Assembly: GCA_902493545.1 (NCBI GenBank)
Contig: CABUQI010000068.1
Coordinates: 1-6,849 of the forward strand
DNA from: an uncultured Collinsella sp.
GTDB taxonomy: Bacteria > Actinomycetota > Coriobacteriia > Coriobacteriales > Coriobacteriaceae
Length of the DNA: 6,849 nucleotides
Direction: 5' to 3'
In this document: positions 1 to 5,231 of the stretch, in pieces
How positions within the stretch are numbered: position 1 is the stretch's first letter
How the letters are laid out: every line of letters starts with the position of its first letter
The notes under the pieces: generated by a model
Databases searched by the model: none
What the model saw: only the letters and a program-made list of their open reading frames with translations
Told to the model about the DNA's origin: nothing
Translations under genes and position numbers: made by a program

Positions 1-734
1 TCGACAATGCCGCCCGCGAGCCCGAGATCGTCGATCTCGCCAACATGCTCAACGAAATGGGCGCCAAGATTGTCGGCGCCGGTACGCCTGTCGTGACCAT
101 CGAGGGCGTGGAGGAGCTGCATCCCGTTACCCATCGCGTGGTGGGCGACCGTATCGAGGCCGGTACCTTTATCGTTGCCGGTGCGTTGATGGCCGACGAT
201 TGCGGTGTCGACGTCACAGGCTTTTGCCCCATTCACTTGGGCATGGTGCTCAAGAAGATGGAGCTCATGGGCATCGACTGCGAGCGCGTCGAGGATGGCG
301 TCCATGTAAACCGTGCCGAGCGCATCAAGCCGGTCGATATCCAGACGCTCCCGTTCCCCGGTTTCCCCACGGATATGCAGGCGCAGATCATGGTGCTCTC
401 CGCCCTGGCAGACGGCAGCTCCGTTATCACCGAGAACATCTTCGAGAATCGTTTTATGTTTGCATCCGAGCTGGTGCGCATGGGCGCCGATATTCGCATC
501 GAGAGCCATCACGCTATGATTCACGGCGTCAAGGGCTTCTCCGGCGCTCAGGTAACCTCACCGGATCTTCGTGGTGGCGCGGCACTCGTCGTTGCCGGCC
601 TCATTGCCGACGGCACGACCGAGGTCTCGGCCATCCATCACATTAAGCGCGGCTACGAGCAGTTTGTTGAAAAGCTGCAGGCGCTTGGCGCTCATGTCGA
701 ACACGCCACTGTTCCCGATCCCGTCATCTACTAA
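1..734 (+). CDS. murA: UDP-N-acetylglucosamine 1-carboxyvinyltransferase (MurA), 3' part only
   Basis: The reading frame is open from base 3 and the gene continues off the left edge; about 243 C-terminal residues of a roughly 420-residue enzyme are present. MurA transfers enolpyruvate from PEP to UDP-GlcNAc in the cytoplasm, the first committed step of peptidoglycan synthesis. Diagnostic stretches are AAREPEIVDLANML at the start, DRIEAGTFIVAGAL, and FPGFPTDMQAQ, whose Asp (codon 372-374) matches the catalytic Asp305 of the E. coli enzyme. ITENIFENRFM, DLRGGAALVVAG and HIKRGYE follow, the last two carrying the arginines that contact substrate. The catalytic Cys/Asp loop (Cys115 in E. coli) lies upstream of the window, so fosfomycin sensitivity cannot be judged. 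Gram-positive bacteria often have two paralogues (MurA and MurZ), and this fragment does not settle which it is. The stop is followed 12 bases later by the LCP gene, so the two are probably co-transcribed. Confidence 0.95.
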   Translation, partial: DNAAREPEIVDLANMLNEMGAKIVGAGTPVVTIEGVEELHPVTHRVVGDRIEAGTFIVAGALMADDCGVDVTGFCPIHLGMVLKKMELMGIDCERVEDGVHVNRAERIKPVDIQTLPFPGFPTDMQAQIMVLSALADGSSVITENIFENRFMFASELVRMGADIRIESHHAMIHGVKGFSGAQVTSPDLRGGAALVVAGLIADGTTEVSAIHHIKRGYEQFVEKLQALGAHVEHATVPDPVIY

Positions 735-746
735 TGCAGGTTGCCT

Positions 747-1976
747 ATGTTTAAGAAAAAGCCCATTACGGAATCTCGAAGACCTTCGACCGGCGCTCAG
801 GCAAAAATCTATAGCCGCGATAACGTTGCCCGCTATTCCGAGCGCGCTCGTCAGCGCCGTCGCGGTCATACGGTTCGCCGCGTCGCGCTCATTGCTGTGC
901 TCGGTGTGCTGTTGAGCGCTACGACTGCCGCCGGCCTGTGGTTTGCCACCATTATGGGCAAGCTCGGCGATTCCAACGTCATTACCGACAACCTGCGCCA
1001 GATCCTGGTTGATGCCGACGAGGCAAAGGACCCGTTCTACGTGCTACTCCTTGGCACTGACGGTCGCCCGGGCGAGGATACATACCGCGCCGACTCGATT
1101 ATCCTGGCGCGTATCGATCCCACGCAAAAGCAGGCGACGCTCATCTCCATTCCGCGTGATACCAAGGTCGTCTACAACGGTTCGACCATGAAGATCAACG
1201 CCTGCCACACCTACGGCGGCGCCGAGGCCATGGTCCAGGCGGTCAACGAGCTGTGCGGCGTGCAGATTTCGCACTATGCCGAGGTCAGCTTCGATGGCAT
1301 GCAGTCGCTCATCGATTCGGTCGGCGGCATCGATATTAACGCAACCGACGATGTTGACGACCCCGAGCATCTCGACATTAAGATCACCGCCGGTCAGCAG
1401 CACATGGATGGCGCGACCGCCCTTACCTATGCCCGTTGCCGCTACATCTATGCCGATGGCGACTACACACGCATGCGCCACCAGCGTCAGGTGCTCGGCG
1501 CCCTCGCCAACCAGATCCTCAACAACTTCGATGCCACCAAGGTTTTCGACCTCGTCAATTCGCTGTCCGACATGCTCGTGACCGATATGAGCGTTCAGGG
1601 CATCGTCTCTACGGTCAATGCCATGCGCGGCATGGATGTTGACGGCATCTATTCGGCCAACTTGCCTTCGTATGCCGATGCCAGCACCATGATTGATGGC
1701 GTGAGCTACGTCTTTGTCTACGAGGACGAGCTTAAGGAAATGATGGAGCGCGTCGACGCTGGTAAGGATCCCAAGGGCCCCAATACCATGGGCCAGTCCG
1801 ATGGCTCCAGCTCTACGATCGGCGACCTGAACAACAACACGTCCGACGATTACGCCAACGGCACCGCAACCTCATCGGTCAGCTCTGACGATTCCGATGA
1901 CTCAAGCGATTCGAGTGATTCGGACTACTACGAAGAGCCCACCGGCGACGGCAACGGCTACGAAGCCAACTACTAG
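747..1976 (+). CDS. LytR-CpsA-Psr (LCP) family cell-wall polymer ligase
   Basis: This 409-residue type II membrane protein should transfer undecaprenyl-linked glycopolymers (teichoic acid- or capsule-like) to peptidoglycan on the outer face of the membrane. Residues 1-45 are a basic cytoplasmic tail (RARQRRR at 33-39), and 46-70 form one hydrophobic membrane segment. The LCP domain covers about 97-255, with LLLGTDGR (100-107), RADSI (114-118), SIPRDT (134-139), KINACHTYGG (149-158), SVGGIDI (191-197), TYARCRY (227-233) and GDYTRMRHQRQ (238-248). These carry the Arg/Asp residues conserved for pyrophosphate and metal binding. Residues 343-409 are a low-complexity tail rich in Ser, Asp, Asn and Gly, without a LytR_C domain. 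Three cysteines (153, 170, 231) are predicted outside the membrane. I chose ATG 747 because AGG at 738-740 lies 6 bases upstream; the in-frame TTG at 741 would overlap that site. The polymer handled cannot be told from sequence. Confidence 0.93.
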   Translation: MFKKKPITESRRPSTGAQAKIYSRDNVARYSERARQRRRGHTVRRVALIAVLGVLLSATTAAGLWFATIMGKLGDSNVITDNLRQILVDADEAKDPFYVLLLGTDGRPGEDTYRADSIILARIDPTQKQATLISIPRDTKVVYNGSTMKINACHTYGGAEAMVQAVNELCGVQISHYAEVSFDGMQSLIDSVGGIDINATDDVDDPEHLDIKITAGQQHMDGATALTYARCRYIYADGDYTRMRHQRQVLGALANQILNNFDATKVFDLVNSLSDMLVTDMSVQGIVSTVNAMRGMDVDGIYSANLPSYADASTMIDGVSYVFVYEDELKEMMERVDAGKDPKGPNTMGQSDGSSSTIGDLNNNTSDDYANGTATSSVSSDDSDDSSDSSDSDYYEEPTGDGNGYEANY

Positions 1977-1977
1977 A

Positions 1978-2005
1978 GTTACGCGGGTTTACCAACCCGC
2001 GTAAC
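1978..2005. terminator. Perfect 12-bp hairpin just after the LCP stop, without a U-tract
   Basis: GTTACGCGGGTT (1978-1989) and AACCCGCGTAAC (1994-2005) are exact reverse complements around a four-base loop TACC. The hairpin starts one base after the LCP stop codon, which is where a transcript end would be expected. No run of T follows on the plus strand (CAGTCGACGC), and none is present on the opposite side for the minus strand. It may work as a 3' stabilising hairpin or as a Rho-assisted or atypical terminator rather than a classical intrinsic one. Confidence 0.5.
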
Positions 2006-2016
2006 CAGTCGACGCT

Positions 2017-2118
2017 GCAAGCCCGCCAGAGCGGCAATCTGCCTTTCAACTTCGACGGCATGATCAAAAGATCAATGCCGCCTTGTTTCAAGGCACCTTG
2101 CTCGCTCTGGCGGGTTTT
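2017..2118. repeat. Cloverleaf-like inverted-repeat element (structured RNA or mobile-repeat candidate)
   Basis: A perfect 12-bp outer stem, CCCGCCAGAGCG (2022-2033) with CGCTCTGGCGGG (2103-2114), encloses three smaller hairpins. These are GGCA/TGCC at 2033-2043 (sharing one base with the outer stem), CGGCATGATC/GATCAATGCCG at 2056-2080 (10 bp, one bulged A, loop AAAA), and CAAGG/CCTTG at 2089-2100. An alternative pairing, GCCTT 2041-2045 with AAGGC 2090-2094, would enclose the central hairpin instead. TTTT follows the outer stem on the plus strand (2115-2118), so it could act as a terminator, a small RNA, a REP/MITE-like repeat or a 3' element. I cannot assign it to a known family; the Collinsella-1 RNA motif is one candidate worth comparing. 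Confidence 0.55.
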
Positions 2119-2171
2119 CGCTGTCGTTGCCAAAACATCGGCGTTGCCTTGGTCCGGACTATTCGTTGGGT

Positions 2172-2273
2172 AGTCATTGGGGACGTTCTTAAACGACTAG
2201 TCAAAGGGGACACTCTTGCGGCATTTGGCACTTGGGGACGTTCCTTATGTGCCGGCAGTTGGGGACACTCCTT
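2172..2273. repeat. Array of four GGGGAC repeats at 27-28 base spacing
   Basis: The core GGGGAC starts at 2179, 2206, 2234 and 2261, giving spacings of 27, 28 and 27. Copies 1 and 3 read GGGGACGTTC(C)TT and copies 2 and 4 read GGGGACACTC(C)TT, so the array looks like a duplicated pair. Copies 1 and 2 share the lead-in AGTCA, and copies 3 and 4 share GGCA-TT. Copy 3 is bracketed by GGCAC (2227-2231) and GTGCC (2249-2253). Comparable GGGGACA-type repeats flank REP-associated tyrosine (IS200-like) transposase genes in various bacteria. No transposase is present here, so this is read as a non-autonomous remnant. The spacers are too short and the repeats too degenerate for a CRISPR array. Confidence 0.6.
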
Positions 2274-2315
2274 GCGTCAAGAGGCTGGCGCGCGTCAACT
2301 TGTCCTCATTGCAGC

Positions 2316-2353
2316 AAAAAATCGCCCCGTTCTCTGGTGAGGACGGGGCGATT
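2316..2353 (-). terminator. Intrinsic terminator of pepT
   Basis: On the minus strand, AATCGCCCCG (complement of 2344-2353) pairs with CGGGGCGATT (complement of 2320-2329). Up to three more pairs are possible across the loop. A run of six T follows (complement of 2316-2321). It lies 27 bases past the pepT stop, as expected for a Rho-independent terminator. Confidence 0.88.
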
Positions 2354-2379
2354 CGTCTTTTAGGGTTGTGCAGCTAGGC

Positions 2380-3627
2380 TTATGCGAAGCGGGCGACGAG
2401 TTCCTGGAGGACGTCGGTCATCTTGACGAGCGAGCTGACCGGGACAAACTCGTTAACGCCGTGGTAGCAGTAGCCGCCCGTGGAAAGGTTGGGGCAGGGC
2501 AGGCCGCGGAACGACAGCTGCGCACCGTCGGTACCACCGCGAATCGGCAGCACCTGGGGCTCAATGCCGCAGGCAAGGTAGGCTTCCTTGGCGACATCGA
2601 TAAGCTCGGGGTAGTCACGCACGATCTCGGCCATGTTGCGGTACTGCTGCTTGATCTCGACCGTCACGCGCTCTTCGCCCAGGCGCTGGTTGAGCAGTGC
2701 TGCGGCGGCATCCATCAGCTCGAGCTTCTGCTGGAACTTGGCGGCATCGTGATCACGGACGATATAGCGCGCCGTGGCATGGTCGACCGTTGCCGAGACG
2801 CCCTCAAGGTGATAGAAGCCCTCGTAGCCCTCGGTGTATTCCGGACGCTGCTCGTAGGGGAGCAGGGCATTGAAGTCGCAGAACAGATTGCCCGCGTTGA
2901 CCATGCGGCCTTTGGCGTCACCGGGATGGATGGACTGGCCCTCAAAGTGAACGGTTGCCTCGGCGGCGTTAAAGCACTCCCACTCCAGCTCGCCAATGGG
3001 ACCGCCGTCGACCGTGTAGGCGTACTTGCAGCTAAAGGCCTCGATGTCCAACAGCTCGGCGCCGTGACCGATCTCTTCGTCTGGGCAAAAACAAATGCCG
3101 AGTGCGGGGTGGGGCAGCGAGGGGTCCTGAGCGATACGCGCGACAAGCGCCATGATCTCGGCGACGCCGGCCTTGTCGTCGGCGCCCAGCAGCGTGGTGC
3201 CGTCACTGCAGACCAAGTCCTCACCCACAAGGTCGTTCAGGGCGGGAAGCTTGGCGGTGCTCATGGCCACGGGCTTGCCGTCAACGGTACCGCAGACCAG
3301 GTCGCCGCCTTCGTAGCGCACGATGTGCGGCTTCACGCCGGCGCCCGGCGCAACCTCGGTGGTGTCGAGGTGCGCGATCAGGCCCAAGGCGGGCTTGTCC
3401 TCCGCGCCCGCGCTCGCAGGAATATGCGCGCAGACGTAGGCATGCTCGGTCACATGGGCATCGGCCGCGCCGAGCTCGCGCAGCTCCTCGGTCAGCACAT
3501 TAGCAAGGTCAAACTGAACGGTGCTCGAAGGCACCTGGTCGCAGTTTGCATCCTCGGATTGCGTGTTGATTTGGACGTAGCGCAAAAAGCGCTCAAGGAC
3601 GTCGGGGTTCGTGGTGTTGTTTTCCAT
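2380..3627 (-). CDS. pepT: Peptidase T (tripeptide aminopeptidase, M20 family)
   Basis: This 415-residue cytoplasmic zinc peptidase removes the N-terminal residue from tripeptides; the family is usually about 410 residues. The M20 metal and catalytic residues are all in place: His86 and Asp88 in AHLDTTEVAPG, Asp150 in LLGADDKAG, Glu184-Glu185 in CPDEEIGHG, Asp207 in TVDGGPIGE, and His389 in GGYCYHGVNEF. RGGTDGAQLSFRGLPCPN near the C-terminus is typical of PepT. I chose ATG 3625-3627 because GGAG (complement of 3636-3639) lies 8 bases upstream and the protein then starts like other PepT proteins (VLERFLRYVQINTQS). The upstream in-frame ATG at 3721-3723 would add 32 unconserved residues and run through the intergenic palindrome. 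It is monocistronic, divergent from the DtxR-like gene, and has its own terminator. Confidence 0.95.
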   Translation of the reverse strand: MENNTTNPDVLERFLRYVQINTQSEDANCDQVPSSTVQFDLANVLTEELRELGAADAHVTEHAYVCAHIPASAGAEDKPALGLIAHLDTTEVAPGAGVKPHIVRYEGGDLVCGTVDGKPVAMSTAKLPALNDLVGEDLVCSDGTTLLGADDKAGVAEIMALVARIAQDPSLPHPALGICFCPDEEIGHGAELLDIEAFSCKYAYTVDGGPIGELEWECFNAAEATVHFEGQSIHPGDAKGRMVNAGNLFCDFNALLPYEQRPEYTEGYEGFYHLEGVSATVDHATARYIVRDHDAAKFQQKLELMDAAAALLNQRLGEERVTVEIKQQYRNMAEIVRDYPELIDVAKEAYLACGIEPQVLPIRGGTDGAQLSFRGLPCPNLSTGGYCYHGVNEFVPVSSLVKMTDVLQELVARFA

Positions 3628-3665
3628 AAAGACCGCTCCAATCTTGGTCGTCGTGTGCAACAAGA

Positions 3666-3716
3666 ACTCTAGCACGGTATGCCACGGCATACCACGACGC
3701 TTGGATGGGGTAGAAT
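3666..3716. promoter_or_regulatory. Possible back-to-back promoter elements for pepT and the DtxR-like gene
   Basis: A -10-like TAGAAT at 3711-3716 faces the DtxR-like gene and would place transcription start near 3723. On the minus strand, TAGAGT (complement of 3666-3671) faces pepT. In both directions a -35 box 17 bases upstream would fall at about 3688-3694, inside the palindrome listed separately, but neither hexamer there resembles TTGACA. The call rests mainly on the -10 boxes and the position. Confidence 0.3.
3676..3693. promoter_or_regulatory. Perfect 8-2-8 palindrome, candidate operator
   Basis: GGTATGCCACGGCATACC is two perfect 8-base half-sites around AC. It lies between the divergent pepT and DtxR-like genes, 49 bases from the pepT start and 54 from the regulator start. 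It would overlap the expected -35 zone in both directions. The 18-base dyad has the size of known DtxR/MntR boxes but not their sequence. Autoregulation by the neighbouring regulator is an inference. Confidence 0.5.
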
Positions 3717-3747
3717 CAGCCATTGAATGCAGAAGGGACGGAAGATC

Positions 3748-4170
3748 ATGGATACGACAAATAGCTCGCGCGAACTACATCTGACGGTGGCGAACGAAGA
3801 CTACTTGGAGTGCATGGTTCGCATTGAAAGCGAAGAGGGGGAAACCAACGGCGTGCGATCGGTCGACATCGCGCAGCGCCTTGGCGTCTCCAAGGCATCG
3901 GTCAATAAAGCGGTTTCGGCGCTCAAGGCATCCGAGCTTGTCGAGCAATCGCACTACGGCAAGGTGATCCTGACCGATCGCGGCCGCGAGGTTGGCACGG
4001 CTATCTGGTACCGTCATCGCCTCATCCGCACGTTTTTGGTTCAAGAGCTCGGTGTCGAATTTGAGCGAGCCGATTCCGAGGCCTGCATGATGGAGCATGC
4101 GCTATCCGAGGACACGATGAGCCGCTGGCTCGCCTATCTCGAAAAGCAGGGAATCAGCGTCGAGGAATAG
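3748..4170 (+). CDS. Short DtxR/MntR-family metal-dependent transcriptional regulator
   Basis: This 140-residue protein has a winged helix-turn-helix (about 12-78; recognition part DIAQRLGVSKASVNKAVSAL) followed by the helical metal-binding and dimerisation domain (about 80-135). Likely metal ligands by alignment from memory are Asp18, Glu21, His90 (YRHRLI), Cys113, Glu116 and His117 (EACMMEHALS). There is no C-terminal SH3-like domain, so it has MntR length rather than DtxR/IdeR length. Cys113 matches the DtxR iron-site cysteine, while Asp18 matches the MntR aspartate. ATG 3748 has GGAAG or GAAGGGA just upstream. An in-frame ATG at 3727 lacks a ribosome site and adds seven residues. It is the first gene of an operon with the methyltransferase 10 bases downstream. 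Its metal and targets are not determined by sequence. Confidence 0.9.
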   Translation: MDTTNSSRELHLTVANEDYLECMVRIESEEGETNGVRSVDIAQRLGVSKASVNKAVSALKASELVEQSHYGKVILTDRGREVGTAIWYRHRLIRTFLVQELGVEFERADSEACMMEHALSEDTMSRWLAYLEKQGISVEE

Positions 4171-4180
4171 CGGGATATAT

Positions 4181-5074
4181 ATGGATACGAGTTATTACAA
4201 CCGCTTTGGTGCCGAGGAACTTACGCGCCGCTTGTCGAGCGAGACCTTGTTGGCGCAGGGCCCCATGGGCAGTGTTCTGTTGAGTGAGTACGATGCCGCC
4301 GACATTCCACCGGCGTTTTGGAATCTGGCAGAGCCGCAGACCGTTTCTCGTATCCATCGCTTGTATGTCGCCGCCGGCGCGCAGGTGCTCATTACCAACA
4401 CCTTTCAGGCATCGAGCTATGCCCTCAAGCACGACCAGATTGCGCCGTCCGTGGCGGAGGTCAATCGCGGGGCCGTCGACGATGCCCGCCAGGCGCACCC
4501 TCAGCTGCTGGTGGGCTCGATGGGCCCGATCGGTATTGAGTGGTTTGCCGAGGACTCTGCCGAGTATCGTGAAATCCGAGGCATTGCGCGCGAACAGGCG
4601 CACGCCTTGCTCAACGCCGGCGTTGACGGTCTGCTGATCGAGACGGTGACGTCTATCCGTAATTTGCAGCCCATGCTTGCCGGCGCCCTAGATGCCGCCG
4701 ACGGCATGCCTGTTCTGGTGAGTTTTGTCGTTGACGATAAAGGCGACCTGTTGGGCGATGGCCTCAACATCGAGGCAGCCGTTTTGTACGCAGAAAAACA
4801 CGGCGCAAACTCGGTTGGTGTTAATTGCTGTTCGCTTGCGGCCGCGAACGCGGCGGTGCCCAGGATGGTTGCATCGGCGACTACTCCCGTCACGGTGCGT
4901 CCCAACGTGGGCGATCCGGTCCAGACTCAGGATGGCCCCGTATGGCACGAGAACCCCGAAGCTTTCGCGCGCGCATGCATCGAATGGAGGCATGCCGGTG
5001 CCGCAATGGTGGGCAGTTGCTGTGGAACCACGGCAATCACTACGGCAGCGATGGCCGAGGCGCTCGATATATAA
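4181..5074 (+). CDS. Homocysteine S-methyltransferase, stand-alone zinc domain
   Basis: This 297-residue cytoplasmic TIM-barrel enzyme belongs to the homocysteine S-methyltransferase family (MmuM, BHMT, N-terminal module of MetH). It would bind homocysteine thiolate through zinc and methylate it to methionine. The expected zinc ligands are Cys216 (GVNCC) and Cys280-Cys281 (GSCCGTT), with the usual spacing of about 64. Other family stretches are TNTFQAS (72-78), VGSMGPIG (111-118) and ETVTSIRNL (154 on). The N-terminal loop is altered: LLAQGPMGS replaces the common DGAMGT-type motif. No folate, cobalamin or activation domains follow, so the methyl donor is either S-methylmethionine or similar, or it comes from a separate partner protein. 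GGGA at 4172-4175 lies 5 bases before the ATG. The gene follows the metal regulator by 10 bases and ends at a strong terminator. Confidence 0.9.
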   Translation: MDTSYYNRFGAEELTRRLSSETLLAQGPMGSVLLSEYDAADIPPAFWNLAEPQTVSRIHRLYVAAGAQVLITNTFQASSYALKHDQIAPSVAEVNRGAVDDARQAHPQLLVGSMGPIGIEWFAEDSAEYREIRGIAREQAHALLNAGVDGLLIETVTSIRNLQPMLAGALDAADGMPVLVSFVVDDKGDLLGDGLNIEAAVLYAEKHGANSVGVNCCSLAAANAAVPRMVASATTPVTVRPNVGDPVQTQDGPVWHENPEAFARACIEWRHAGAAMVGSCCGTTAITTAAMAEALDI

Positions 5075-5079
5075 AGGGC

Positions 5080-5107
5080 AAACCGCTCCATACGGGGCGG
5101 TTTTTTT
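5080..5107 (+). terminator. Intrinsic terminator of the regulator-methyltransferase operon
   Basis: AACCGCTCC (5081-5089) pairs with GGGGCGGTT (5094-5102), with one G-U pair, around the loop ATAC. T runs from 5101 to 5107. It begins a few bases after the methyltransferase stop. Confidence 0.93.
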
Positions 5108-5121
5108 ATTGCTTGCATGTC

Positions 5122-5172
5122 CTCGGCAGCATTTGCCCAAATGGTGAATGCTGGTGCCGGCAGGTTGCCGAG
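5122..5172. repeat. Overlapping inverted repeats in the phosphohexomutase leader
   Basis: CTCGGCA (5122-5128) is complementary to TGCCGAG (5166-5172). Inside it, CAGCATT (5127-5133) is complementary to AATGCTG (5147-5153), and CATTTG (5130-5135) to CAAATG (5138-5143). The last two pairings compete with each other. The element sits between a terminator and the next start codon, so it is either an untranslated-leader structure or DNA-level binding sites upstream of a promoter. I recognise no known riboswitch. Confidence 0.4.
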
Positions 5173-5192
5173 TGCATGTTGCGGGTATACCC
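5165..5192 (+). promoter_or_regulatory. Weak promoter candidate with GGGTATACCC palindrome
   Basis: TTGCCG (5165-5170) and TATACC (5186-5191) could be -35 and -10 boxes, but the 15-base spacer is short. The -10 candidate lies inside a perfect 10-base palindrome, GGGTATACCC (5183-5192). The gene needs a promoter here because a terminator precedes it, but this assignment is uncertain. Confidence 0.25.
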
Positions 5193-5231
5193 CATGCGTA
5201 CCATGATCCAAACACTGTGAGGTGTCTGCGC

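Larger units (their letters stand above)
1977..2379. other. 403-base gene-free region with stacked repeat and hairpin elements
   Basis: This region lies between the convergent LCP and pepT genes and has no credible coding sequence. The 85-codon frame at 2083-2340 runs through all the repeat elements and resembles no family I know. The region contains, left to right, a hairpin at the LCP stop, a large multi-hairpin inverted-repeat element, a GGGGAC repeat array and the pepT terminator; each is listed separately. The segment 2119-2171 shows only a short inverted repeat (GACTA/TAGTC near 2157-2175). The segment 2274-2315 shows nothing I can name. Confidence 0.8.

Noticed and set aside
1044..1481. 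145-codon minus-strand frame inside the LCP gene
   Set aside because: It is antisense to conserved LCP motifs and has no recognisable domain; it is a shadow frame.
2172..2273. CRISPR array
   Set aside because: The conserved core is only about 12 bases, with variants, and the spacers are about 15 bases and partly related to each other. No cas genes are present.
2083..2340. 85-codon plus-strand frame in the intergenic region
   Set aside because: It crosses the cloverleaf element, the whole GGGGAC array and part of the pepT terminator, lacks a ribosome site, and has no recognisable similarity.
2368..3672. 434-codon open frame on the plus strand
   Set aside because: It lies antisense to pepT, whose M20 motifs are complete. 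The frame is open because of GC-biased third positions, and its product is an Ala/Val/Gly/Leu-rich sequence with no recognisable domain.
3628..3723. N-terminal extension of pepT to the ATG at 3721-3723
   Set aside because: The 32 extra residues are unlike PepT, the extension would cover the palindrome and promoter zone, and a good ribosome site precedes the inner ATG.
5148..5231. N-terminal extension of the phosphohexomutase to the ATG at 5148
   Set aside because: The extra 28 residues are coded by the leader repeats and lie upstream of a GAGGTG ribosome site with a well-spaced GTG; homology starts at FGTDGW.
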